From contig NZ_CP020700.1 of the NCBI RefSeq assembly GCF_003932715.1, forward strand, positions 1,758,501 to 1,822,500: a stretch of 64,000 nucleotides of DNA, written 5' to 3'. This DNA is from Streptomyces tsukubensis. GTDB lineage: Bacteria > Actinomycetota > Actinomycetes > Streptomycetales > Streptomycetaceae. Below, in pieces: positions 43,761-53,400 of this stretch. A model generated the notes under the pieces. It was given only the letters and a program-made list of their open reading frames with translations. It had not been told where the DNA came from and did no database searches. A program made the position numbers and the translations under genes. The stretch's first letter is position 1; every line of letters starts with the position of its first letter.

Positions 43761-44606
43761 TCACGCCCGTCTGCTGCTGACCGGGACGATCTCGCCCGTC
43801 ATATAGGACGAGTAGTCCCCCGCCAGGAAGACGATCACATTCGCGACCTCCCACGGCTCGGCGTACCGGCCGAACGCCTCGCGCTCCACCAGCTCCGCCA
43901 GCAGCTCGGCCGAGGTCGCCTTCACCAGATGGGGATGCATGGCGAGGCTGGGCGCGACCGCGTTGACCCGGACTCCGTACGCCGCGGCCTCCAGCGCCGC
44001 ACACCGGGTCAGGGCCATCACCCCGGCCTTCGCCGCCGCGTAGTGGGCCTGCCCGGTCTGGGCGCGCCAGCCGAGGACCGAGGCATTGTTGACGATCACT
44101 CCGCCACGGCCGCTGTCGCGGAAGGCCCGCAGGGCGGCGCGGGTGCACCGGAAGGTGCCGTTCAGAGTGGTGTCGAGCACCCGGTCCCACTGCTCGTCGG
44201 CCATGTCGACGAGGGCCGCGGTGCCGCCGAGCCCGGCATTGTTGACGACCACGTCCGGGCCGCCGTGCTCCTCGGCGACCCGGGCGAAGAGCGCCCGTAC
44301 CTGCTCCTCGTCGGTGACGTCGCAGGGCTGCGCGGCCACCGCGTCCGCGCCGAACTCGTCCGCGAGCGCGGCCCGGGACTCCGCGAGCCGCCGCCGGTGG
44401 GCATCGCTGAGCAGGACCTTCGCCCCCTCCTCCAGAAACCGGCGGGCGGTGGCGCCGCCGATCCCGGCCCCGGCCGCGGCGGTGACCAGTGCCGTACGGC
44501 CCCGGAGCAGACCGTGGCCCGGCACATAGGCGGGCGGCTCGCCCAGCGGACCCCGGCCGGCCCGCTCGCCGCTCCCGGTCTCCCTGTCGCTCTCCACCCG
44601 AAGCAC
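43761..44606 (-). CDS. ipdF: SDR oxidoreductase, IpdF-like
   Basis: This 281-residue SDR has TALVTAAAGAGIGGATARRFLEEGAKVLLSD, VVVNNAGLGGTAALVDM, Ser in VNNASVLGWRAQTGQ and YAAAKAGV, ending in EPWEVANVIVFLAGDYSSYMTGE. By position (beside kstR2, near an acyl-CoA dehydrogenase operon) and motif content it corresponds to IpdF (Rv3559c), a 5-OH-HIC-CoA-type dehydrogenase of HIP breakdown. The start is uncertain: GTG 44606 gives about 30 residues before the fold and has no ribosome binding site, and GTG 44597 is an alternative. Operator site 2 lies directly upstream. Confidence 0.82.
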   Translation of the reverse strand: MLRVESDRETGSGERAGRGPLGEPPAYVPGHGLLRGRTALVTAAAGAGIGGATARRFLEEGAKVLLSDAHRRRLAESRAALADEFGADAVAAQPCDVTDEEQVRALFARVAEEHGGPDVVVNNAGLGGTAALVDMADEQWDRVLDTTLNGTFRCTRAALRAFRDSGRGGVIVNNASVLGWRAQTGQAHYAAAKAGVMALTRCAALEAAAYGVRVNAVAPSLAMHPHLVKATSAELLAELVEREAFGRYAEPWEVANVIVFLAGDYSSYMTGEIVPVSSRRA

Positions 44607-44614
44607 GTTAACCT

Positions 44615-44628
44615 ACCAAACACTTGTT
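44615..44628. promoter_or_regulatory. KstR2-type operator, site 2
   Basis: ACCAAACACTTGTT lies between divergent ipdF and the acyl-CoA dehydrogenase operon. It fits AnCAAGnnCTTGnT with a single mismatch. Over 18 bases (CTACCAAACACTTGTTAG) it differs from site 1 at only three positions. Confidence 0.78.
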
Positions 44629-44642
44629 AGGGAAGGATGGGT

Positions 44643-45791
44643 GTGCCGATGGACCTGCACCACTCCCCGGAGGAGACCGCCTTCAGGGCCGAGGCCCGGC
44701 AGTGGCTCTCGGCGCATGTACCCCGGGCACCCCTGCCGTCGCTGGAGACCCGGGAGGGTTTTGCCGCGCACCGCGCATGGGAGGCGGAGCTGGCGGCCGG
44801 CCGCTGGTCCGCGGTGGACTGGCCCGCCCGCTACGGCGGCCGGGACGCCGATCTGGTCCGCTGGCTGGCCTTCGAGGAGGAGTACTGGTCGGCGGGCGCC
44901 CCCGGGCGGGTGTCGCAGAACGGCATCGCCCTGCTCGCGCCCACCCTGATGGACCACGGCACCGAGGAGCAGCGGGCCCGGATCCTGCCGCCGATGGCCC
45001 GCGGCGAAACCGTCTGGGCCCAGGCCTGGTCGGAGCCGGAGGCGGGCTCCGATCTGGCGGCGTTGCGCTCGCGGGCGGTCCGCACCTCCGGCGGCTGGCT
45101 GCTGACCGGGCAGAAGACCTGGTCGTCGCGGGCGGCGTTCGCGGACCGGGCGTTCGGGGTGTTCCGCAGCGATCCGGACGCGGCGCGCCCGCACGACGGG
45201 CTGACGTATCTGATGTTCGGTCTGGAGGCGCCGGGGGTGACGGTGCGGCCCGTGGGGCGGCTCGACGGGAAGCCCGCGTTCGCGGAGATCTTCCTGGACG
45301 AGGTGTTCGTCCCCGACGAGGACGTGATCGGGGAGCCGGGGCAGGGCTGGCGGATCGCGATGTCGGCGACGGGGAACGAACGGGGGCTGACCCTGCGCTC
45401 CCCGGGCCGTTTCCTGGCCGCGGCGGAGCGTCTCGTACGGCAGTGGCAGGCGGCGGGTTCGCCGGAGGGCGCGCTGCGGGACCGGGTCGCGGACGCCGTG
45501 ATCGGGGCGCGGGCGTACCAGCTGTTCACCTGGGAGGCGGCGGCCCGGTGCGCGGCCGGCGGGCGGCTCGGCGCCGAGTCCAGTCTGAACAAGGTCTTCT
45601 GGTCGGAGTACGACATCGCGCTGCACGAGACGGCGCTCGACCTGCTGGGCGGGGAGGGCGAGTTCGCGGACACGGAGTGGGCCGAGGGGCATGTGTTCGC
45701 GCTCGCCGGACCGATCTACGCGGGCACGAACGAGATACAGCGGGACATCGTCGCCGAGAAACTCCTCGGCCTGCCGAAAGGACGCCGCTGA
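44643..45791 (+). CDS. Acyl-CoA dehydrogenase, IpdE1/FadE-like large subunit
   Basis: This 382-residue acyl-CoA dehydrogenase has FGG-type N-terminal helices (SPEETAFRAEARQWL), AQAWSEPEAGSDLAALRSRAV for FAD/substrate binding, TGQKTWSSRAAFADRAF and the C-terminal IYAGTNEIQRDIVAEKLLGLP. Together with the next gene it probably forms an alpha2beta2 dehydrogenase, as steroid-degrading actinobacteria do (IpdE1-IpdE2). The best ribosome binding site (GGGAAGG) suits GTG 44643; ATG 44637 is too close to it and ATG 44649 is possible. Transcription likely starts beside operator site 2. Confidence 0.85.
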   Translation: MPMDLHHSPEETAFRAEARQWLSAHVPRAPLPSLETREGFAAHRAWEAELAAGRWSAVDWPARYGGRDADLVRWLAFEEEYWSAGAPGRVSQNGIALLAPTLMDHGTEEQRARILPPMARGETVWAQAWSEPEAGSDLAALRSRAVRTSGGWLLTGQKTWSSRAAFADRAFGVFRSDPDAARPHDGLTYLMFGLEAPGVTVRPVGRLDGKPAFAEIFLDEVFVPDEDVIGEPGQGWRIAMSATGNERGLTLRSPGRFLAAAERLVRQWQAAGSPEGALRDRVADAVIGARAYQLFTWEAAARCAAGGRLGAESSLNKVFWSEYDIALHETALDLLGGEGEFADTEWAEGHVFALAGPIYAGTNEIQRDIVAEKLLGLPKGRR

Positions 45792-46783
45792 TGCATTTCG
45801 CGCTGGAGGAGGAGCAGCGGGCGTTCGGCAGGTCGCTCGACGCGCTGCTGACCGCGGCGGACGTGCCGTCGGCGGCCAGGGCCTGGGCGGAGGGGGATCC
45901 GGCGCCGGGGCGGGCGCTGCTGGCCCGGGTGGCGGACGCGGGGCTGGTGGCGCTGGCGGTGCCGGAGGAGTACGAGGGGACGGGCCGGCTCCCGGTGGAA
46001 CTCGCCGTGGCCCTGGTGGAGCTGGGGCGGCATGCGGTGCCCGGGCCCGTGGTGGAGACGGTGGCCGCGGCGTCGCTGCTGGCCGGGCTGGCCCCCGGGC
46101 GGCGGAAGGCGGCGGACCTGCTGCCGGGGCTGGTGCGCGGGGAGGCGCTCGCAACACTGGTGGCCCCGGGCGGGGGGCCGTACGCACTGGACGCGGACGT
46201 GGCGGAGACGGTGATCGTCGTGGATCCGGCGGCCGCGGAGGTACGGATCGCACCGGGGCACGGGCCGGTCCGGGTCTCCACCGATCCGGTCCGGCGGCTC
46301 GCGCTGCCGGACACCGGGGGCGAGGTGCTGGCCCGGGGGCCCGCCGCGGTGGCCGCGGGGTTACGGGCCGGGCAGCTGGCCCGGCTGCTGACGGCGGCGC
46401 AGTGCCTGGGCACGGGGCAGGCGCTGCTGGACCGTACGGTCGGCCATGTGCGACAGCGGGTGCAGTTCGGCGCCCCGGTGGGCGGCTTCCAGGCGGTCAA
46501 GCACCGGCTCGCGGACACCCTGATCGGGCTGGAGTTCGCCCGGCCGCTGGTGTTCGGCGCGGCCGTGACACGGGATGTCCGGGATATCGCGGCGGCGAAG
46601 GCGGCGGCGGGCAGGGCGGGTTACGCGGCGGCCCGTACGGCGCTCCAGCTCCACGGCGCGATCGGCTACACGGAGGAGTTCGACCTGGCGCTCTGGCTCC
46701 GCCGGGCCCGCCCGCTGCGCGACGCCTGGGGCACTCCGGCGCAGTGCCGGGACGCCGTGCTGACGGCGTCGCCGGACGGCTGA
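45791..46783 (+). CDS. Acyl-CoA dehydrogenase, IpdE2/FadE-like small subunit
   Basis: This 330-residue protein is shorter than a classical 380-residue acyl-CoA dehydrogenase, as expected for the second subunit of heteromeric steroid dehydrogenases. It has the N-terminal helical domain (HFALEEEQRAFGRSLDALL), a reduced middle domain, and AQCLGTGQALLDRTVGHVRQRVQFGAPVGGFQAVKHRLAD in the C-terminal helical domain, ending in ALQLHGAIGYTEEFDLALWLRRA. The ATG overlaps the previous stop (TGATG), so both subunits are coupled. It is the last gene of the accessory block. Confidence 0.85.
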   Translation: MHFALEEEQRAFGRSLDALLTAADVPSAARAWAEGDPAPGRALLARVADAGLVALAVPEEYEGTGRLPVELAVALVELGRHAVPGPVVETVAAASLLAGLAPGRRKAADLLPGLVRGEALATLVAPGGGPYALDADVAETVIVVDPAAAEVRIAPGHGPVRVSTDPVRRLALPDTGGEVLARGPAAVAAGLRAGQLARLLTAAQCLGTGQALLDRTVGHVRQRVQFGAPVGGFQAVKHRLADTLIGLEFARPLVFGAAVTRDVRDIAAAKAAAGRAGYAAARTALQLHGAIGYTEEFDLALWLRRARPLRDAWGTPAQCRDAVLTASPDG

Positions 46784-46814
46784 CGCCCGCGCCGGGCGCT
46801 CGCGAGGGGCTTCT

Positions 46815-47306
46815 TCAGCTGCGGCGGCGTGTCGTCGCCGGGGCGCCCGGACGCCAGGATTCCACCACCAGTTCCGCGCCGTCGACCCTGGTCCGTACGG
46901 CCTCCCCGAGGTCCGCCCGGAAGAGGTGGAACTCCCCCGGCGGCGGTCCGGCCGCCTCGCGGAAGCGGTCGAACTCCGCGCCCGCGGTGACCTCGACCGC
47001 CCGGCCGGAGATCCTGGCATCGCCGTCGGCCATCGACTCCACGGTGCCCGGGTTGGCGTGCAGCGAGAACCGGGGGTCGCGCAGAAGGTCCTTCGCCTTC
47101 CACGAGCCGGGCATCATGCCGAGGTAGACCTCGCCGCCCAGGAACGTGATCTCCAGTCCGCTCACCCGGGGTGAACCGTCCCTGCGGAGCGTGGCGAGAA
47201 CGTGGTGGGTGTGCTCCTCGAAGCGGCGGCGTACGGCGTCGGCGAGTGCGGGTTCGGCGGTCCGGAAGTCCGCCCAGGAGGTGGTGCCGGTGTTCATGGA
47301 GTTCAT
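46815..47306 (-). CDS. PPOX-class (pyridoxamine-5'-phosphate oxidase fold) protein
   Basis: This 163-residue split-barrel flavin/F420-binding protein has HHVLATLRRDGSPRVSGLEITFLGGEVYLGMMPGSWKAKDLLRDPRFSLH, a typical PPOX N-terminal half, and a C-terminal EFHLFRADLGEAVRTRV segment. Actinobacterial members often use F420, but the cofactor and substrate cannot be decided here. Three starts are close together (GTG 47315, ATG 47306, ATG 47297); the GGAGG element does not single one out. It is convergent with the acyl-CoA dehydrogenase operon. Confidence 0.82.
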   Translation of the reverse strand: MNSMNTGTTSWADFRTAEPALADAVRRRFEEHTHHVLATLRRDGSPRVSGLEITFLGGEVYLGMMPGSWKAKDLLRDPRFSLHANPGTVESMADGDARISGRAVEVTAGAEFDRFREAAGPPPGEFHLFRADLGEAVRTRVDGAELVVESWRPGAPATTRRRS

Positions 47307-47472
47307 GGCCTCCACTCCACCAGGTAATCCGGACAGCTTCTGTCCGACTTTCCGAGGGGCCGGACGGATGCGGATGCGCTCTCCGCCGCGGGCGTGCTGT
47401 GCTGGGTGTGGTGGGCAGCAGGCCGCCGCCGTGGCGACGGGGAGGCAGGGCCCGCCGCCGAGGGAGGCCCTG

Positions 47473-47763
47473 ATGGCGATCTTCATGCATGCCGCGCTGC
47501 CGGGTGTGACGGCCGCGCAGTACGACGAGCTGAACTCCGCGCTGCAAGAGCTGCCGGGCGACACCTTCGCGGGCTGTCTGGCCCATGTGTGCGCCGTCGG
47601 CGAGAACGGGCTCGACATCTACGACCTGTGGGAGTCCCAGGCGGCGATGGATGCCTTCGGCGCGAAGATGATGCCGGTGGCGGAGCGGTTCGGCTGGGGC
47701 GTGACCCCCGCGCCGCCGACCGTCGCGGAGGTGTACCGCTACTGGATTCCCGACGGGTCCTGA
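47473..47763 (+). CDS. Small ABM-like (dimeric alpha-beta barrel) hypothetical protein
   Basis: This 96-residue protein starts MAIFMHAALPGVTAAQYDELNSAL and includes IYDLWESQAAMDAFGAKMMPVAERFG, a pattern (beta-alpha-beta with an aromatic beta-3 and an E-S-x-x-A-x-x-A-F helix) seen in antibiotic-biosynthesis-monooxygenase-like dimeric barrels. No catalytic residues can be assigned. GGGAGG precedes the ATG by 5 bases, which decides the start. It is divergent from the PPOX gene and lies upstream of the convergent vWA gene. Confidence 0.75.
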   Translation: MAIFMHAALPGVTAAQYDELNSALQELPGDTFAGCLAHVCAVGENGLDIYDLWESQAAMDAFGAKMMPVAERFGWGVTPAPPTVAEVYRYWIPDGS

Positions 47764-47821
47764 GATCCGGTCCGCGGAATCCCCCGACTGACCCGACGGC
47801 CGGGACGGGAGGAGACGGCTC

Positions 47822-48565
47822 CTACTGGATGATGCCCTGTGCCCGCGCGGCCGCCAGCCAGCGGGGGAACTCGCCCACCATCCGGTCGTACAGTTCACTG
47901 TCCGGCACCCGCCGCGGGTCCTCACCGGCGTGGAAGAAACCGGCGTTGTCCACCACCCGCTTCTCCGGGACGGGCAGTTCGTCGAGTTTGCGGAGGAAGT
48001 CGAACTGTCTGCTGTGGGTGTTCCCGAAGCCGATGAACTGCCAGAACAGCGGCAGCTTCGAGGATTTGCAGAGATAGCGTTCGGCGGCGAGCTTGTTGAT
48101 CGGGCCGCCGTCGGTCTGGAAGATCACCAGCGCCGGGTCGACGGCCCCGCTGTCGATGTAGTGGTCGATGACGGCGTCCATCGCCAGGTGATAGCTAGTC
48201 TTTCCCATATGGCCGAGCCCGGCGACGATCTTCGCCACCCGCCCGTGGTGGTCGCCGAGGGCGATATCCGTGACGGCGTCGATATCGGTGGAGAAGAAGA
48301 CGGTCGGCACCCGGCCGTCGTCGTCGAGGTTGACGGAGAGGCCGAGCACCCGGTCGGCCAGGGCCTGCACACTGCCGTCCCGGTAGTAGTCCTTCATCGA
48401 ACCGGAGTAGTCGAGGACGAGATAGACGGCGGCCCGCAGTCCGCCCAGACCGTGCCGGTGCAGGGAGACCCCGGCCGACTTGTAGAGGTCGACCAGCTCC
48501 GGGGCCTGCTCCTCGACCTTCCGCAGACTGATCGCCGGTCCCCCGGCGGTACGCCAAACGGCCAT
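47822..48565 (-). CDS. von Willebrand factor A domain protein (tellurium-resistance-type)
   Basis: This 247-residue protein has one vWA domain with an intact metal-ion-dependent adhesion site: DYSGS at the start of the fold, Thr in GKTSYHLAMD and Asp in FQTDGGP. It begins with about 40 residues containing ISLRKVEEQAPELVDLYKSAG, as in the TerF/TerY-like vWA proteins found near tellurium-resistance genes. No ter genes are in the window. There is no signal peptide, so it is probably a cytosolic Mg-dependent interaction module. The ATG at 48565 follows GGAG at 8 bases. Confidence 0.85.
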   Translation of the reverse strand: MAVWRTAGGPAISLRKVEEQAPELVDLYKSAGVSLHRHGLGGLRAAVYLVLDYSGSMKDYYRDGSVQALADRVLGLSVNLDDDGRVPTVFFSTDIDAVTDIALGDHHGRVAKIVAGLGHMGKTSYHLAMDAVIDHYIDSGAVDPALVIFQTDGGPINKLAAERYLCKSSKLPLFWQFIGFGNTHSRQFDFLRKLDELPVPEKRVVDNAGFFHAGEDPRRVPDSELYDRMVGEFPRWLAAARAQGIIQ

Positions 48566-48939
48566 GCACACGGCTCCGTTCCCTCGGTCCGGCGGTGCGC
48601 CGAAACACACGCGAGCAGCACCAGGAGCACGGCGGCACGGCTCCGGCGGACGCATGATCGGCAGATCGCCTCGTATGCCGAGATTACGTCAGGTGTACGA
48701 CAGTTGATGCCGTTCGGCCGGGATCACCGGCCCCGCGGTGAGGGGGTGATCCCGGCCGGGACACGCCGCAGCGCCTGCCCGGTGTCCGGTCGGGGACGGG
48801 GCAGGCGCCGCGATCAGTTCCGTACGCCGTTGTACGGGACGTCTTCCGGCCCTCCGGCGGCTTTCGCGTACCGGAGTGCCGCGGGTCGTCTCCCGTGGAT
48901 CCGGCCGGGTCGGCCGGGCCAAGGGAGAGACTTCCCGGG
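48566..48939. other. Intergenic region between gltD and the vWA gene
   Basis: These 374 bases hold the gltBD terminator (48771-48808) and upstream sequence of the vWA gene. No other gene is seen. Confidence 0.55.
48771..48808 (-). terminator. gltBD operon terminator
   Basis: GCGCCTGCCC (48771-48780) pairs with GGGCAGGCGC (48799-48808), a 10-bp stem with an 18-base loop that itself is GC-rich. It lies 132 bases after the gltD stop, so it is somewhat distant. Confidence 0.6.
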
Positions 48940-50400
48940 TCAGACCGTCAGAGCACGGTCCGTCGGGCGGATCGGGGCGGGCAGTTCGCTCGCGCCGGTC
49001 AGGAAGCGGTCGACGCCGCGCGCCGCCGAACGGCCCTCGGCGATCGCCCAGACGATCAGCGACTGGCCGCGGCCGGCGTCACCGGCGACGAATACCCCGT
49101 CGACGTTGGTCGCGAAATCGGCGTCGCGGGCGACATTGCCGCGGTCGTCCAGCTCCAGGCCGAACTGGTCGACGAGCCCGTTGGACCGGTCGGTGCCGGT
49201 GAAGCCCATCGCCAGCGTCACCAGCTGGGCCGGGATCCGGCGCTCGGTGCCGGCCCTCGGGGTGAGCTTCCCGTCGACGAAGTCGACCTCCACCAGGTGC
49301 AGGGCGGCCACATTGCCGTCCTCGTCGCCCTCGAAGCGGGTGGTCGAGACGGCGTACACGCGCTCGCCGCCCTCCTCGTGGGCCGAGGTCACCTTGTAGA
49401 GCATCGGGAACGTCGGCCACGGCTGGCCGGCGCTGCGCTCCTCGCCCGGCCGGGGCATGATCTCCAGCTGGGTGACGGAGGCCGCGCCCTGCCGGTGGGC
49501 GGTGCCGACGCAGTCCGCGCCGGTGTCGCCGCCGCCGATGACGACGACGTGCTTGCCCTCGGCGGTGATCGGCGGGGCGACGAAGTCGCCCTCCTGCACC
49601 TTGTTGGCGAGCGGCAGGTACTCCATCGCGAAGTGGATGCCGTTCAGCTCCCGGCCGGGGACGGGCAGATCGCGGGAGACGGTCGCCCCGGCGGCGATGA
49701 CGACGGCGTCGTAGCGGCGGCGCAGCTGGGCCGCGTCGACGTCCACGCCGATCTCCACCTCGGTGCGGAACTTGGTGCCCTCCGCGCGCATCTGCTCGAT
49801 GCGGCGGTTGATGTGCACCTTCTCCATCTTGAACTCGGGGATGCCGTACCGCAGCAGTCCGCCGATGCGGTCGGCCCGCTCGTAGACCGCGACGGTGTGG
49901 CCGGCCCGGGTGAGCTGCTGGGCGGCGGCCAGACCGGCCGGTCCCGAGCCGATCACGGCGACCGTCTTGCCGGAGAGCCGCTCCGGGGGCTGCGGGGTGA
50001 CGTCGCCCGAGTCCCACGCCTTGTCGATGATGGAGACCTCGACGTTCTTGATGGTGACCGCGGGCTGGTTGATGCCCAGCACACAGGCCGCCTCGCAGGG
50101 CGCGGGGCAGAGCCGCCCGGTGAACTCGGGGAAGTTGTTGGTGGCGTGCAGCCGCTCGGAGGCGGCGGCCCAGTCCTCCCGGTAGGCGTAGTCGTTCCAC
50201 TCGGGGATCAGATTCCCGAGCGGGCAGCCGTTGTGGCAGAACGGGATGCCGCAGTCCATGCAGCGCCCGGCCTGCTTGCTGATGATCGGCAGCAGGGAGC
50301 CGGGGACGTAGACCTCGTTCCAGTCCTTGAGGCGCTCACCGACCGGACGGGTCTTGGCGACCTCGCGGCCGGTGGTCAGGAAGCCCTTGGGGTCAGCCAT
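48940..50400 (-). CDS. gltD: Glutamate synthase (NADPH) small subunit
   Basis: GltD supplies electrons from NADPH through FAD and iron-sulfur clusters to GltB. The 486-residue protein has two N-terminal cysteine clusters ([13 protein letters not shown] and [12 protein letters not shown]) for [4Fe-4S] centres, the FAD motif [17 protein letters not shown] and the NADPH motif [15 protein letters not shown]. The length is typical. Its start overlaps the gltB stop by 8 bases, so the two are translationally coupled. Confidence 0.97.
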   Translation of the reverse strand: MADPKGFLTTGREVAKTRPVGERLKDWNEVYVPGSLLPIISKQAGRCMDCGIPFCHNGCPLGNLIPEWNDYAYREDWAAASERLHATNNFPEFTGRLCPAPCEAACVLGINQPAVTIKNVEVSIIDKAWDSGDVTPQPPERLSGKTVAVIGSGPAGLAAAQQLTRAGHTVAVYERADRIGGLLRYGIPEFKMEKVHINRRIEQMRAEGTKFRTEVEIGVDVDAAQLRRRYDAVVIAAGATVSRDLPVPGRELNGIHFAMEYLPLANKVQEGDFVAPPITAEGKHVVVIGGGDTGADCVGTAHRQGAASVTQLEIMPRPGEERSAGQPWPTFPMLYKVTSAHEEGGERVYAVSTTRFEGDEDGNVAALHLVEVDFVDGKLTPRAGTERRIPAQLVTLAMGFTGTDRSNGLVDQFGLELDDRGNVARDADFATNVDGVFVAGDAGRGQSLIVWAIAEGRSAARGVDRFLTGASELPAPIRPTDRALTV

Positions 50401-53400
50401 GGGTCGCCGCCTCCATCATCTTCTCGGTGGTCTCCTGCTCGGAGAGACCGGCGAGCTCAGCGGCGTCCTTGGCGGCGAGCACTGCCTTGTACGTGGTCGG
50501 GATGATCTTGCTGAAGCGGGCGGCGTTCGTCTCCCAGTCGGCGAGCAGCTTTCCGGCGACGGTGGAGCCCGTCTCCTCCTGGTGGCGGCGCACGACGTCG
50601 TGCAGCCACTGCCGGTCGGAGTCGGTCAGCGGCTCGACGGCCGCCAGATTTCCCGCGTTGACGTTGTCGCGGTCGAGGTCGACGACGTACGCGACACCGC
50701 CGGACATACCGGCCGCGAAGTTGCGCCCGGTCTCGCCGAGGACGACGGCGTGGCCGCCGGTCATGTACTCGCAGCCGTGGTCGCCGACGCCCTCGGAGAC
50801 GACGGTCGCGCCGGAGTTGCGGACGCAGAACCGCTCGCCGGTACGGCCGCGGAGGAAGATCTCGCCGCCGGTGGCGCCGTAGGCGATGGTGTTGCCCGCG
50901 ATGGTGGAGTACTCGGCGAGGTGGTCGGCGGCCCGGTCGGGACGGACGACGACCCGGCCGCCGGAGAGGCCCTTGCCGACGTAGTCGTTGGCGTCGCCCT
51001 CCAGGCGGAGCGTGACACCGCGGGGCACGAAGGCGCCGAAGGACTGGCCCGCCGAGCCGGTGAAGGTGATGTCGATGGTGTCGTCGGGGAGCCCGGCGCC
51101 GCCGAAGCGGCGGGTGACCTCGTAGCCGAGCATCGTGCCGACGGTCCGGTTGATGTTCCGGATCGCGACCTGGGCGCGGACCGGCTGGGCCGCCTCGGCG
51201 GACTCGGCGTTGAGCGCGTCGGCCGCCAGCTTCACCAGCTGGTTGTCCAGCGCCTTCGCCAGCCCGTGGTCCTGCTCGACCAGGGCGTGGCGGACCGCGC
51301 CCTCGGCCAGCCCGGGCACGTGGAACAGCGGCGCCAGGTCGAGGCCCTGCCCCTTGAAGTGGTGCACGGCGCGGGCGGTGTCCAGGAGTTCGGCGTGGCC
51401 GACGGCCTCCCGGAGGGTACGGAAGCCCAGCTCGGCGAGGAGCTCGCGGACCTCCTCGGCGATGAACTCGAAGAAGTTGACGACGTACTCGGCCTTGCCG
51501 GAGAAGCGGTCGCGCAGCACCGGGTTCTGGGTGGCGATGCCGACCGGGCAGGTGTCGAGGTGGCAGACGCGCATCATGACGCAGCCGGAGACGACGAGCG
51601 GCGCCGTGGCGAAACCGAACTCCTCGGCGCCCAGCAGGGCGGCGATGACGACGTCACGACCGGTCTTGAGCTGGCCGTCGGTCTGGACGACGATCCGGTC
51701 GCGCAGACCGTTGAGCAGCAGCGTCTGCTGGGTCTCGGCCAGGCCCAGCTCCCAGGGGCCGCCCGCGTGCTTGAGGCTGGTGAGCGGGGAGGCGCCGGTG
51801 CCGCCGTCGTGGCCGGAGATCAGCACGACATCGGCGTGGGCCTTGGAGACGCCCGCGGCGACGGTGCCGACACCGACCTCGGAGACCAGCTTGACGTGGA
51901 TCCGGGCCTGCGGGTTGGCGTTCTTCAGATCGTGGATCAGCTGCGCGAGATCCTCGATGGAGTAGATGTCGTGGTGCGGCGGCGGGGAGATCAGTCCGAC
52001 GCCGGGGGTGGAGTGCCGGGTCTTGGCCACCCAGGGGTAGACCTTGTGGCCGGGCAGCTGGCCGCCCTCGCCGGGCTTGGCGCCCTGGGCCATCTTGATC
52101 TGGATGTCGTCGGCGTTGACGAGGTACTCGCTGGTGACGCCGAAGCGGCCGGAGGCGACCTGCTTGATGGAGGAGCGGCGCTCGGGGTCGTAGAGGCGCT
52201 CGGGGTCCTCGCCGCCCTCACCGGTGTTGGACTTGCCGCCGAGGCGGTTCATCGCGATGGCGAGGGTCTCGTGCGCCTCGCGGGAGATGGAGCCGTACGA
52301 CATGGCACCGGTGGAGAACCGCTTGACGATCTCGGAGACCGGCTCGACCTCGTCCAGCGGCACCGGCTCGCGGCCCTCGGCGAAGCCGAAGAGCCCGCGG
52401 AGCGTCATCAGCCGCTCGGACTGCTCGTTCACCCGGTCCGTGTACTGCTTGAAGATGTCGTAGCGGCGGGTGCGGGTGGCGTGCTGGAGCCGGAAGACGG
52501 TGTCCGGGTCGAAGAGGTGCGGCTCGCCCTCGCGGCGCCACTGGTACTCGCCGCCGATGTCCAGCGCGCGGTGCGCCGAGGCGACCCCGGACACCGGGTA
52601 CGCCTTGGCGTGGCGGGCGGCGACCTCGCCGGCGATCACCGCGATACCGGCGCCGCCGATCTTGGAGGCGGTGCCGTCGAAGTAGGTGCCGACGAAGCCC
52701 TCGTCGAGGCCGATGGCCTCGAAGACCTGGGCTCCGCGGTAGGAGGCGACGGTCGAGATGCCCATCTTGGACATGACCTTCAGCACGCCCTTGCCGAGGG
52801 CGTAGATGAGGTTGCGGATGGCCTGCTCGGACTCGATGCCGTTGATGAAGGTGTCGGCGCGGACGAGGTCCTCGACGGACTCCATGGCCAGGTACGGGTT
52901 GACCGCGGCGGCGCCGTAGCCGATGAGCAGCGCGACATGGTGGACCTCGCGCACATCGCCCGCCTCGACCAGCAGCCCGACCTTGGTGCGCTGCTTGGTG
53001 CGGATGAGGTGGTGGTGCACGGCGGAGGTGAGCAGCAGCGACGGGATCGGCGCGTGCTCGGCGTCGGAGTGCCGGTCGGAGAGGACGATCAGCCGGGCGC
53101 CGTCCTCGATGGCGGTGTCGGCCTCGGCGCAGACGGCCTCCAGCCGGGCGGCGAGCGCATCGCCGCCGCCGGAGACCCGGTAGAGACCGGAGAGCGTGAC
53201 GGCCTTCATCCCCGGCATGTCGCCGTCGGCGTTGATGTGGATGAGCTTGGCCAGCTCGTCGTTGTCGATCACCGGGAAGGGGAGGGTGACGCTGCGGCAG
53301 GAGGCGGCGTTGGGGTCGAGCAGATTGCCGCCGGGGCCCAGCGACGAGTGCAGGGACGTCACCAGCTCCTCGCGGATGGCGTCCAGCGGCGGGTTCGTCA

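Noticed and set aside
35815..46783. Prophage or integrative element carrying the steroid genes
   Set aside because: No integrase, transposase, tRNA-end duplication or attachment repeat is visible at the block edges; transfer can only be suggested by gene content.
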